A program made the position numbers and the translations under genes. A DNA stretch of 38,872 nucleotides from positions 1 through 38,872 of the forward strand of contig NZ_LGEG01000250.1 of the NCBI RefSeq assembly GCF_001280125.1. The letters are read 5' to 3'. Under the pieces are notes generated by a model that saw only the letters and a program-made list of their open reading frames with translations, did not search any database and was not told where the DNA came from. Shown piece after piece: positions 1-8,071 of the stretch; position 1 is the stretch's first letter; each line of letters begins with the position of its first letter. This stretch comes from Streptomyces sp. NRRL F-6492 (GTDB lineage Bacteria; Actinomycetota; Actinomycetes; Streptomycetales; Streptomycetaceae).

Positions 1-1645
1 CCCCGAGCCCCGGCCCCGACCCCGCTCCCGGCTCCAGCCTCGCTCCCGCCCCTGGGCCCGCACCCGGTCCCGTTCTCGTCCTCGTCCTCTGTCCCGGAAG
101 TCTCTTCCCGCCCCCGGTCCGCCGGGCCCCCAGCAGGGACACGTCCTCCGTCAGCTCGGCGAACAGCTCCGTGTCCGTGACCCGCACCTCCGTGCCGAAC
201 AGCGTCGACAGCGCCGGCCGCGGCCGCCCCGACTGGAGCGCCACCACCTCCCGCAGGACGCCCGTCAGCTGCTCGGCCATCTCCTGCGCGGAGGCGAACC
301 GGCGCGCCGGGTCCGGGTCGGTGGCGCGGACCAGGAAGCGGTAGAACGACTCGTACGTCCGGAAGACCGTGATGTTCTCCGGGTCGGGCAGCGAGTCCAC
401 GAAGACGTTCGTGTAGCCCTGGAAGTCGAAGGTCATCACGGCGAGCGTGCGCGCCACCGTGTACAGGTCGCTCGCCACCGACGGGCCGACCTCGGCCACC
501 TCCGGCGCCTGGTAGCCGACGGTGCCGTAGATCGCCGACTCGTCGTCGTCCATCCGCCGGACCGCGCCCATGTCGATGAGCTTCAGCTGGTCCTCGGTCT
601 GTATGGCGTTGTCGACCTTGAAGTCGCAGTACAGCAGGTTCCGGTTGTGCAGGTGACCGAGCGCCTCCAGGGCCTCGATCCCGTACGCGCAGGCCTGCTC
701 CACCGGCAGCGGGTCGCGCCGCCCGTCCGGCGTGCGCCGCCCGTTGGCGATCTCCTTGAGCGACTTGCCGCCGACGTACTCCATGACGATGTAGCCGTCC
801 AGGGAGCCGGTCCGCTGGTCGAGGTGCTCGACGAAGTTGTAGATCCGGACGATGTTGGAGTGCTCGATCTCCGCGAGGAAGCGGCGCTCGGAGATCGCCG
901 CCGCCATGGCGTCCTGGTCGCCGGTGTCGAGCAGGCCCTTGAGGACGACCCAGCGGTCCGAGACGGCCCGGTCGACGGCGAGGTAGACCCAGCCCAGACC
1001 GCCGTGCGCGAGACAGCCCGCCACCTCGTACTGGCCGTGGACGATGTCCCCGGAGCGCAGCTTCGGCACGAAGGAGTACGGGTGCCCGCAGCTGGTGCAG
1101 AAGCCCTCCGTGCGGCCCGGCCGGTCGCCCCGCGCACGGCCCACCGGGGCGCCGCAGTCGGAGCGCGAGCAGAACCGCTTCCGCTCGGGGACCTCGGGGT
1201 TCTCCATCACCGCGCCCCGCGGGTCGGGGCGCGGCACCTCCGGGATCGTGACCAGGCCCGCGCCCAGCCGGTTCCGGGCGGACTGCCCGGTCGACGAGCC
1301 CGAGCTGCGCACCGACACCGAACGGCCCGTGGACCGACCGGAGAGCGAGCGCGACAGGCGCCCCGAGACCGACCGGCGCGAGGTCGAGGAGCGGGACGAG
1401 GCCCGCGAGGAGGCCCGCGAACCGCTCCGCGAGGAAGCGGAGTCCGGCCCGCCGACGCCCGTCCCCGTGCGGGAGGACCGGCCGGGCACGGCCACCCCGG
1501 TCGGCGACGAGCCGATCATCCCGCCGGGCGCGACGACCGGCGCGAGCCCGCAGGTGTCGCAGTACAGCTCGCCGCCGCCCATGTCCTCGTACGAGCCCCC
1601 GCACGAGGGACGCTGGCAGCTCCCCACACCCGTCTCCCCGCTCAC
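1..1645 (-). CDS. pknG: PknG-like Ser/Thr protein kinase (partial, C-terminus beyond left edge)
   Basis: Cytoplasmic Ser/Thr kinase of the PknG type. In mycobacteria PknG phosphorylates the FHA protein GarA and so sets flux at the 2-oxoglutarate node. The GTG start at 1645 overlaps the upstream stop codon (GTGA). About 548 codons are visible and the frame stays open to base 1, so the TPR region expected in PknG lies outside. Seen in order: an N-terminal zinc-ribbon-like pair (CQRPSC, CDTC), a Ser/Arg-rich linker at about residues 60-135, a second Cys pair (CSRSDC about 158, CTSC about 183) that matches the PknG rubredoxin-like element, then the kinase. The ATP-site Lys is in VVLKGLL (about 236), the catalytic loop is LLYCDFKVDN (Asp about 341) and DFG is replaced by DMG (about 358). 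No Arg precedes the catalytic Asp, so it is a non-RD kinase, as PknG is. A Gly/Pro/Ala-rich linker starts near base 110. Confidence 0.93.
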   Translation of the reverse strand, partial: MSGETGVGSCQRPSCGGSYEDMGGGELYCDTCGLAPVVAPGGMIGSSPTGVAVPGRSSRTGTGVGGPDSASSRSGSRASSRASSRSSTSRRSVSGRLSRSLSGRSTGRSVSVRSSGSSTGQSARNRLGAGLVTIPEVPRPDPRGAVMENPEVPERKRFCSRSDCGAPVGRARGDRPGRTEGFCTSCGHPYSFVPKLRSGDIVHGQYEVAGCLAHGGLGWVYLAVDRAVSDRWVVLKGLLDTGDQDAMAAAISERRFLAEIEHSNIVRIYNFVEHLDQRTGSLDGYIVMEYVGGKSLKEIANGRRTPDGRRDPLPVEQACAYGIEALEALGHLHNRNLLYCDFKVDNAIQTEDQLKLIDMGAVRRMDDDESAIYGTVGYQAPEVAEVGPSVASDLYTVARTLAVMTFDFQGYTNVFVDSLPDPENITVFRTYESFYRFLVRATDPDPARRFASAQEMAEQLTGVLREVVALQSGRPRPALSTLFGTEVRVTDTELFAELTEDVSLLGARRTGGGKRLPGQRTRTRTGPGAGPGAGARLEPGAGSGPGLG

Positions 1646-2946
1646 CACTGCCGTCCTCCCGCGCCTTCCGCGTTCCCCGCGCCCTCCGCGCCCCCGGGCG
1701 CGGACAGCACCTCCGCCGCCGCCCGCTGGTAGCGCAGCACCGCCTCCTCCGCGACCCGCAGGTCGCAGGGCGCGCTCCACAGCATCCGCCGGGCCGTGTC
1801 GTACCGCTCGATCAGGAGCGGGTCCTCCGCCGCGCCGAGCCGCGCCACCTTCGCCTTGTACGCGTCGAGCCGGCCGCGCAGCTCCGCCCGGACCGCGAGC
1901 GGCGCGGTGACCGCCGTCAACGACTCGCGGGCCCGCAGCAGTTCCTCCTCCGCCTCCCGCTCCAGGGAGTCCAGGAGCGGGGAGAGCCGGTGCCACTGGG
2001 CGTGCCTGCGGTACTCGGCGGCGGCCACGAGCCGCTCCTGGAGCGCCGTCGGGGGACCGCTGACGGCCGGCACCTCGGAGGCGGCGATCTTCGCCAGGAC
2101 CTCGCCGCGCGCGGACCGCGCCTCGGCGAGCGTCCGGTCCGCCCGCGAGAGCACGTCCCGCAGCCGCAGCAGCCGGTCCTCGGAGTCCTGCCGGACGGCG
2201 AGGACGGCCTCGATCTCGCGCCGCACGTCCTCCAGGGCCAGGGCGGCCCGGTCGTACCGCCCGGTGTCGGGGCGGCCCCCGCCGGGCGCCGAACTCCCCG
2301 CCGCCGGACGCCAGAAGGCCAGCGGGTCCGTGATCACCTGGGAGCGCAGCAGGCCCAGCTCGGCCGTGATCTCCTCCAGCTCGTCCCCGGCCGGGTGCTC
2401 GCCCGGCCGCACGCCCACCGAGTGCGCGAGGGACCGCGTCCGGCCCAGCTCGGCGGCGAGCAGGTCTATCCGGGCGGGCAGCGCCGACCAGACCGCGTCG
2501 GCGGTGACGACCAGGTCGAGCGAAGAGGCGTACAGCTCGTTCATCCGCCGGACCAGGCCCTCCAGGGTGAAGCGCTCGGACAGCAGCGCCTCCTCCCCCG
2601 CGCCGCCCGGGACGAGGACGCTCTCGCCGCGCAGCCGGTCGGTCAGCTCCACCAGCTCCTCCCGGCCGGGCCAGCGGCGCCGCGCGCGCACCTCGCGGGC
2701 GTTCCGCAGGGCGTCGGTGTACACGTCGAAGCAGGTCCAGAGCAGGGTGATGGTCCGCTCGGCCACCGCCCAGCGCTCCCGGGTCGTGCCGGTCAGCGCG
2801 GCCCCTTCGAGGAGCCTGCGGCCCGCGTGGTCCTGGAGTGCGAGGAGCGAGTCCTCGACCGCCTTGTGCTCGGCGCCGAGCCGCGCCAGCGCACGGTCCG
2901 CCTCGTCCCGGTCCATCACCGGCCCAGGGGGTCCCGTGACGCCCAT
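1642..2946 (-). CDS. Coiled-coil protein of unknown function inside the glnX-glnH-pknG cluster
   Basis: I do not recognise a named family. The 434-residue product is charged and rich in Glu, Arg, Leu and Ala. It has several long predicted helices of coiled-coil character (for example about 30-110, 165-210 and 245-400), no signal peptide and no membrane segment, so it is probably cytoplasmic. The ATG at 2946 has GGAAGAGG about 6 bases upstream. The gene begins 59 bases after glnH and its stop overlaps the pknG start by 4 bases, which implies translational coupling with the kinase. As I recall it, the mycobacterial and corynebacterial cluster goes straight from glnH to pknG, so this is an added member. 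A scaffold, adaptor or substrate of the kinase is a reasonable guess from position only. Confidence 0.85.
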   Translation of the reverse strand: MGVTGPPGPVMDRDEADRALARLGAEHKAVEDSLLALQDHAGRRLLEGAALTGTTRERWAVAERTITLLWTCFDVYTDALRNAREVRARRRWPGREELVELTDRLRGESVLVPGGAGEEALLSERFTLEGLVRRMNELYASSLDLVVTADAVWSALPARIDLLAAELGRTRSLAHSVGVRPGEHPAGDELEEITAELGLLRSQVITDPLAFWRPAAGSSAPGGGRPDTGRYDRAALALEDVRREIEAVLAVRQDSEDRLLRLRDVLSRADRTLAEARSARGEVLAKIAASEVPAVSGPPTALQERLVAAAEYRRHAQWHRLSPLLDSLEREAEEELLRARESLTAVTAPLAVRAELRGRLDAYKAKVARLGAAEDPLLIERYDTARRMLWSAPCDLRVAEEAVLRYQRAAAEVLSAPGGAEGAGNAEGAGGRQW

Positions 2947-3005
2947 CGGTCACCTCTTCCGCCGTGTGTGCAGGGGGTCTTGTGTGCGCGAACTGCTCGT
3001 GGCGG

Positions 3006-4049
3006 CTACTTGTACAGGGGAGCGGGCGGCCCGGATATCCCGGGCAGGTCCTTCTCCAGCCACTGCCTGTACGCCGCCTGCCAGGGGCCCTGCCGGTATC
3101 CCACCAGGACGTGGTTGACCCGGCGCACCAGGTCGTCGTTGCCCAGCTTGGCCGCCACCCCGTAGTACTCCTTCGTGAACGGCTTCCCCTTCAGCTCCAC
3201 CGCCGGGTCCTGGGCGGCCTGGCCGGCCGCGAGGGCGTTGTCGGTGACGACGGCGTCCACCTCGCCGAGCTGGAGCCGGGCCAGGCAGTCCAGCTGGTTG
3301 GGGACGGTCAGCAGGTCCCTGTCGTCCTTGGTGCCGTCGCCCTCGTCCTTGAAGACGGCGCCGAAGGAGTTCTCCTCCAGGGCCTCGTGGGCCGTGGACC
3401 CCTCGGCGGTGCAGACCCGCTTGCCGCGCAGCGAGGAGTCGTAGCCGGTGATGCCGGAGCTCTTGGGCGCCAGGACCTGCTGCCCGGCCTGGAAGTAGGC
3501 GGTGGAGAAGGCGACCTGCTCGATCCGCTTGCAGTTGATCGTCATGGTGCGCACGACGAGGTCGACCTTGCCGCTGTCCAGGGCGGCGATCCGCTGGTTG
3601 GTGGGGATCGCCCGGAAGATGACGGCGTTCTCGTCGCCGAGGACGCCCTTGGCGACGGCCCGGGCGAGGGCGATGTCGAAGCCCTCCAGGACGCCCTTCT
3701 CCGGGTTCCGGTAGCCCCAGCGGTAGCTGGACTGGTCGACGCCGACGACCAGCTTCCCGCGCTCCTTGATCGCCCGGATCGACGGGCCGTCCTGCGTGGA
3801 GGGCGTGAGGGAGGCCTCCGGGTTCCGGCAGGTGTCCGCCCGCACCTGGATGCCGGTGCCGGTGCCGGTGCCGGATCCGGCCGTCCGGTCCGTCCCGGGC
3901 GCGGCCGCCGCGTCACCGCCGTGCCGCGCCAGCGGGAGCAGGGTGAGCGAGGCGGTGAGCCCGCAGGCCACGGCCATGGCCGCCACTCCGCCCCAGCCGC
4001 GCAGCCGCCGCGCCGCCCGCCGCCCCGGCGGCTCCGAGCCCTCGGACAT
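3006..4049 (-). CDS. glnH: GlnH-like amino-acid-binding protein (SBP family 3), membrane anchored
   Basis: Extracellular solute-binding protein, 347 residues. A short Arg-rich N-terminus is followed by one hydrophobic segment (about 19-42) and a Gly/Thr linker. The family 3 binding domain begins near residue 85 (GKLVVGVDQSSYRWGYRN) and contains FDIALARAVAK and the typical DLVVRTMTINCKR and EVDAVVTDNALAAG stretches. A Cys lies in the hydrophobic segment (AVACG), but hydrophobic sequence continues past it and the -3 residue is Ala, so a transmembrane anchor is likelier than a lipoprotein. The ATG at 4049 has a GGGGAGGG site and starts 11 bases after glnX. In the mycobacterial homologue, GlnH senses aspartate or glutamate and signals through GlnX to PknG. 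No ABC permease or ATPase is adjacent, which fits sensing rather than transport. The ligand here is inferred. Confidence 0.88.
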   Translation of the reverse strand: MSEGSEPPGRRAARRLRGWGGVAAMAVACGLTASLTLLPLARHGGDAAAAPGTDRTAGSGTGTGTGIQVRADTCRNPEASLTPSTQDGPSIRAIKERGKLVVGVDQSSYRWGYRNPEKGVLEGFDIALARAVAKGVLGDENAVIFRAIPTNQRIAALDSGKVDLVVRTMTINCKRIEQVAFSTAYFQAGQQVLAPKSSGITGYDSSLRGKRVCTAEGSTAHEALEENSFGAVFKDEGDGTKDDRDLLTVPNQLDCLARLQLGEVDAVVTDNALAAGQAAQDPAVELKGKPFTKEYYGVAAKLGNDDLVRRVNHVLVGYRQGPWQAAYRQWLEKDLPGISGPPAPLYK

Positions 4050-4060
4050 CCCTCCCCCTC

Positions 4061-5488
4061 TCACCGGTACTCCGACAGTCTGCGGTTGATGCCGAGGACG
4101 GCGCCCGCCGCCCCCAGGATCCCGAGGGCCGCCGCGCCCGCGGGCAGCCCCGTCAGCGCGCCCCGGGCGTCCCCGGCGGAGCGGGTGAACTCGGCCTGCT
4201 CGTGCGCGAGGGCCCGCTCCAGGGCCGCGTCGACCTGGTCGAAGGACTCCCCGGTGGACCCCTTCGCGCCGACGATCCGGCCGAGGGCGCCCTCGTAGTC
4301 GCCGGCGTCGTCCTTCGCCCGCGCCTCCTTGTGGCGCTGCCGCCACTCGCCCGTGCGGGCGGCGGACTCGTCGACGGGACCCCGGCCGGCGTCGTCGTCG
4401 GCGAGCTCCCGCGCCGAGGCGAGCGCCTTCGTCAGGGCGCCCATGCCCGCCGTGTAGTCGGCCTCGTACTTGTCGTTCCTGCCGTCCTCGGTGAGGACGG
4501 CGCCCCGGGCGACCAGGGTCAGGTTCTCGTTGGCGCGGGCGGTGAGCGAGCTGATCCGGGCCGTGTTGAGGACCTGGAGGGACTCCTGCCCGTGCGCCCG
4601 CGCGTCGTCCAGCCCGGCCCGGGCGACGGTGTGCGCGGCGACGAGCCAGAGCAGGACGACGCCCGTGGCGGCGGTGGCGGCGAGCAGCCCGTGGTTGAAG
4701 ACCCGGTGGGTGCGGGCGTAGGTGCGGCGCTGGGCCCAGCCGAGGGCGCCGAGGGCGACCAGGCCGAGCGCGAGCGACACGTGGGGCCAGGTCCGGGCCG
4801 CGTCGTCGTCCCGGTGCAGCCGCTCCGTCTCCGCCGCGTACAGCCGCTCGGCGGCGGGGAGCAGGACGCCGGTCATCTGCTGGTTGGCGTACCGCAGATA
4901 GGCGCCGCCCAGCGGCAGGCCCTGCCGGTTGGCGGCCCGGGCGCGCTCCACGAGGCCCGTGTAGCGCGGGAGCTGTTCGCCGAGCGTGGTGATCTCGCGG
5001 GCCGACTCCGGCGAACCGTCCGTGTGCGCCGCGGCCTTGACGAGGAGCCGGGAGGCGGTGGTGATGTCCTTCGCGTACCGCTCGCGCGATCCGGCCGGCT
5101 CCAGGGTGCCGGCGAGGAACCCGCTGGCGGCGGTGGTGTCGGCGTCGGCGAGGGAGCGGTAGAGGGCGGCGGCGTCGGCGCTCAGCGGCTGGCTGCGGCC
5201 CACGACGTCGTCGGCGGCGGAGGCCCGGCCGGTGACCTCCAGCGCGGTGACGGCCCCGAACGCGACGACGAGCAGCGCCAGTACGGCCCCGAGGATCTGG
5301 AGCCGGCCGGGCTCGGTCGTCGTGGCCGTCCGCAGCCGCTCCCGCCCCACGGCCCAGGCCCCGCGCCCCGCGGGCGGCGCGGCGGGAGGCACCGGCGACG
5401 GCTGCGCGGGCACGCCGGCCGGGCGCGCGGGCGCCGCGGCCGTGCTCCGCGCCGCCGGTGCGGCGGGCGCGTTCGGCGGGTGTGTCAC
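4061..5488 (-). CDS. glnX: GlnX-like four-helix membrane sensor protein
   Basis: Membrane protein of 475 residues. An Ala/Pro-rich cytoplasmic N-terminus (about 1-60) leads to TM1 (about 64-86), an extracytoplasmic helical domain of about 150 residues, TM2 (about 237-255), TM3 (about 270-292), a second extracytoplasmic helical domain of about 150 residues, and TM4 (about 443-465) with a short tail. This two-loop layout, together with a GlnH homologue directly downstream and PknG two genes on, matches GlnX, the link between the binding protein and the kinase in Mycobacterium. The GTG at 5488 was chosen because GGGGGAGG sits 4 bases upstream; the frame could extend to 5584 without a good ribosome site. 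It is probably the first gene of a glnX-glnH-orf-pknG operon. Confidence 0.85.
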   Translation of the reverse strand: MTHPPNAPAAPAARSTAAAPARPAGVPAQPSPVPPAAPPAGRGAWAVGRERLRTATTTEPGRLQILGAVLALLVVAFGAVTALEVTGRASAADDVVGRSQPLSADAAALYRSLADADTTAASGFLAGTLEPAGSRERYAKDITTASRLLVKAAAHTDGSPESAREITTLGEQLPRYTGLVERARAANRQGLPLGGAYLRYANQQMTGVLLPAAERLYAAETERLHRDDDAARTWPHVSLALGLVALGALGWAQRRTYARTHRVFNHGLLAATAATGVVLLWLVAAHTVARAGLDDARAHGQESLQVLNTARISSLTARANENLTLVARGAVLTEDGRNDKYEADYTAGMGALTKALASARELADDDAGRGPVDESAARTGEWRQRHKEARAKDDAGDYEGALGRIVGAKGSTGESFDQVDAALERALAHEQAEFTRSAGDARGALTGLPAGAAALGILGAAGAVLGINRRLSEYR

Positions 5489-5833
5489 TTGACCTCCCCC
5501 TCGGTCGCTGACAGGCCGGTCCGCCCCGGAGCGCCGGCGGACCGGCTCCGGTGGAGGACCACCCGGCGAGCAGTATGGCCGCACGGGCCCTTCCGCACAC
5601 CGGGATTGACTGGATCTTGTTCCTGCTGGCTCCTATCGTGCCCCATGCCTCCCACGCGTCCGCAGGAGAATCCCCTCACCTTGAATACGTCCCCGCCCGG
5701 CGATCGGTTCCGCGCCGGACATCGCTCGAACAGGTGAACATGGGTACGAGGCCGGAGGAACACGGCTGCGGGGCCGGGGGAGCACGGCTACGGGGCGCCC
5801 CCGCCGGACCGGCGAAGACGCCCCGCGGCCGCC
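5489..5833. other. Intergenic region upstream of glnX and downstream of csnK
   Basis: 345 bases without a convincing gene. It must hold the glnX promoter (minus strand), but I found no clear -35/-10 pair. A 53-codon minus-strand frame (ATG at 5646, stop at 5485-5487) ends in a GTGA overlap with the glnX start. Its GGGAGG is only one base from the ATG and the first third of its codons lacks GC3 bias, so it is not annotated as a gene. A 30-codon plus-strand frame at 5645 is equally weak. The csnK-side hairpin is listed separately. Confidence 0.5.
5791..5825 (-). terminator. Nested hairpin after csnK
   Basis: Outer arms CGGGGCG (5791-5797) and CGCCCCG (5819-5825) enclose a second perfect stem-loop GCCGG-AC-CCGGC-like around 5802-5814. 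It lies 8 bases past the csnK stop and ends the csn operon. No U-tract is present, as is usual for high-GC actinomycete terminators. Confidence 0.55.
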
Positions 5834-6802
5834 TCACACCCCGTAGTGCTCCCGCAGCCGGGCCGCGGCCGACGGCCGCGCCGCCACCTCGTCCAGGGCG
5901 AGGAGGCCCGCCCCGAGGACCGGCGGCGCCGTCACGAAGCCGACCGCCGCCTTCGGCGCCCGCTCCGCGAGGAGCGCCCGCAGCCGCTCCTCCAGCTGCG
6001 GGTGGCGCGCGGCGAGCACGCTGCCGCCGAGCAGGACCGGCGCCGGCCCGTCCAGCAGCCCCAGCCGCCCGAGCGCCACCGAGGCCATGGCCACGACCTC
6101 CTCGGCGAGCCGGTGCACGATCGACAGCGCCACCGGGTCGCCCGCCGCGCTCACCCGGAAGAGCACGGGCGCCAGTTCGTGCCGCCGCTCCATCGGCACC
6201 CGGCCCAGGTGCAGCGCCTCGATCAGCGCGTACATCGTCTCCAGGCCGAAGTGCGCGGGCAGCGCCCGCGACAGCTCGGTCGGCTCGCCGCGCCCGTCCT
6301 CGCCGCGCGCCGCGAACCACAGCGCCTCCTCGGCCATGCCGCTGCCGCCGCCCCAGTCCCCGGACAGCCTCCCGATCGCGGGGAAGCGCGCGGTCCGCCC
6401 GTCCGGGACCATCCCGACGCAGTTGATCCCGGCCCCGCACACCACCGCCACGCCCCGGGGCTCGTCGATCCCGGCCCGCAGGACGGCGAAGGTGTCGTTG
6501 TGCACCCGCACGGACCGGCTCCAGCCGCGGGAGAGCACCTCGTCCCGGAGCGCGGTCTCCTCCACGGGCAGGTCGGCGTTGGCGAGACAGGCCGTGACGT
6601 GCGCGAACTCCGCCGGCACCCCGGCGTCGGCACACGCCCGCGCCACGATCTCCGCGAGCCCGTCCACCGCCGTCGCCACCCCCACCAGCGGGGGCTGGAA
6701 CCCGCCGCCGCGGGCCGCCCCGAGGACGGTGCCGCCCCCGGAGAGGACCGCGACGTCGGTCTTGCTGTTCCCCGCGTCGATCGCGAGGAGGGTCCCGTTC
6801 AC
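5834..6802 (-). CDS. csnK: BadF/BadG/NagK-type amino-sugar kinase, CsnK-like
   Basis: Cytoplasmic kinase of 322 residues in the ASKHA fold, BadF/BadG/BcrA/BcrD ATPase family, the group that includes N-acetylglucosamine kinase. The phosphate-1 loop LLAIDAGNSKTDVAV is at residues 4-18. GAGINCVG (about 130) and GDWGGGSGMAEEAL (about 148-161) form the second nucleotide-binding region, and LLGGSVL is near 265. The GTG start overlaps the csnH stop by 4 bases (GTGA), so translation is coupled. As last gene of the csnR-E-F-G-H-K order it would phosphorylate the glucosamine or related monosaccharide released from imported oligosaccharides. That role follows from the cluster, and I cannot tell glucosamine from N-acetylglucosamine specificity from sequence. 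Confidence 0.85.
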   Translation of the reverse strand: MNGTLLAIDAGNSKTDVAVLSGGGTVLGAARGGGFQPPLVGVATAVDGLAEIVARACADAGVPAEFAHVTACLANADLPVEETALRDEVLSRGWSRSVRVHNDTFAVLRAGIDEPRGVAVVCGAGINCVGMVPDGRTARFPAIGRLSGDWGGGSGMAEEALWFAARGEDGRGEPTELSRALPAHFGLETMYALIEALHLGRVPMERRHELAPVLFRVSAAGDPVALSIVHRLAEEVVAMASVALGRLGLLDGPAPVLLGGSVLAARHPQLEERLRALLAERAPKAAVGFVTAPPVLGAGLLALDEVAARPSAAARLREHYGV

Positions 6803-8064
6803 GCCCACGCGAGGTGCTCCCGGTTGTGCGCGATCAGCCGGTCGGTGAGGCCGTCGGCGTACGCGTACTGCCCGATCAGGGGGTGCGCGAGCAGCGCCTT
6901 GAAGACCCGGTCCCGGCCGCCGCGCAGCGCCGCCTCCAGGGCCAGGTCCTCGTAGGCCGTCACGTTCGCGACCAGTCCGGCGTACAGCGGGTCCACCGGC
7001 GCGACCGCCAGCGGCACCGCGCCCTCCGGGCCGACCGCCGCCTGCGTCTCGATCACGGCGTCGTCCGGCAGGAACGGCAGCGTGCCGCGGTTGTACGTGT
7101 TCACCACCTGGTGCGGCGAACCCCCGCCGCCCAGGAGGGCCGCCGCCAGGTCCACGGCCGCCTCCGAGTAGAAGGCGCCGCCGCGCTTGGCGAGCAGGGC
7201 CGGCTTCTCGTCGAGCGCCGGGTCCCCGTACATCTCCAGGAGTTCCTTCTCCATCGCGGCGACCTCGGCGGCCCGCGAGGGCTTGGTGCCGAGCTCGCGC
7301 ACCACCTCGTCGTGCGCGTAGAAGTAGCGCAGGTAGTACGAGGGGACGACGCCGAGCCGGTCCAGGACCGGGCGCGGCAGCCGCAGGTCGTCCGCGATCG
7401 CGTCGCCGTGCTCGGCGAGCAGCCGGGGCAGCACGTTCTCGCCGCCGGGGCCCCCGATCCGTACCGCCCGCTCCCACGTCAGGTGGTTGAGCCCGACGTG
7501 GTCCAGGTGCACGTCCGACGGGGCCACGTCCAGGAGCGCGGCGAACTTGCGCTGGAAGCCGATGGCCACGTTGCACAGGCCGACGGCCTTGTGCCCGGCC
7601 TGGAGCAGCGCCCGCGTCACGATGCCGACGGGGTTGGTGAAGTCGATGATCCAGGCGTCCGGGTTGGCGCGCCGGACCCGCTCCGCGATGTCCAGGACCA
7701 CCGGGACCGTGCGCAGCGCCTTGGCGAGGCCGCCGGCGCCGGTGGTCTCCTGGCCGACGCAGCCGCACTCCAGGGGCCAGGTCTCGTCCTTCTCGCGGGC
7801 GGCCTGCCCGCCGACCCGCAGCTGGAGCAGGACGGCGTCGGCGCCCTCGACCCCGGCGTCCAGGTCGGAGGTGGTGACGATCCTCCCGTCGTGCCCCTGC
7901 CTGGCGAAGATCCGCCGGGCGAGCCCGCCGACCAGGTCGAGCCGGTCGGCCGCCGGGTCGACGAGGACGAGTTCGGTGATCGGCAGGGTGTCGCGCAGCC
8001 GCGCGAACCCGTCGATCAGTTCGGGGGTGTAGGTGGAACCGCCCCCCACGACAGTGAGCTTCAT
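6799..8064 (-). CDS. csnH: GH4 family glycosidase (6-phospho-beta-glucosidase-like), CsnH-like
   Basis: Cytoplasmic NAD- and metal-dependent glycoside hydrolase, family 4, 421 residues, full length. The dinucleotide-binding Rossmann motif is at the extreme N-terminus (KLTVVGGGSTYTPEL). Family hallmarks follow: LQLRVGGQAAREKDE, DFTNPVGIVTRAL, and GLCNVAIG with the metal-ligand Cys, then HVGLNHLTW with the His. GH4 enzymes cleave by an oxidation-elimination mechanism. The start at 8064 lies 7 bases after the csnG stop, and the end overlaps csnK. In the csn cluster this enzyme is expected to split imported oligosaccharides inside the cell. The database label 6-phospho-beta-glucosidase would be a family name rather than evidence of a phosphorylated substrate here. 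Confidence 0.9.
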   Translation of the reverse strand: MKLTVVGGGSTYTPELIDGFARLRDTLPITELVLVDPAADRLDLVGGLARRIFARQGHDGRIVTTSDLDAGVEGADAVLLQLRVGGQAAREKDETWPLECGCVGQETTGAGGLAKALRTVPVVLDIAERVRRANPDAWIIDFTNPVGIVTRALLQAGHKAVGLCNVAIGFQRKFAALLDVAPSDVHLDHVGLNHLTWERAVRIGGPGGENVLPRLLAEHGDAIADDLRLPRPVLDRLGVVPSYYLRYFYAHDEVVRELGTKPSRAAEVAAMEKELLEMYGDPALDEKPALLAKRGGAFYSEAAVDLAAALLGGGGSPHQVVNTYNRGTLPFLPDDAVIETQAAVGPEGAVPLAVAPVDPLYAGLVANVTAYEDLALEAALRGGRDRVFKALLAHPLIGQYAYADGLTDRLIAHNREHLAWA

Positions 8065-8071
8065 GTGTGGC

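Noticed and set aside
3006..5600. A single 864-codon minus-strand frame covering glnH and antisense of other genes
   Set aside because: Only the glnH part (start 4049) has a ribosome site and family similarity. The upstream extension is out of frame with glnX and is Arg/Gly/Pro-rich shadow sequence.
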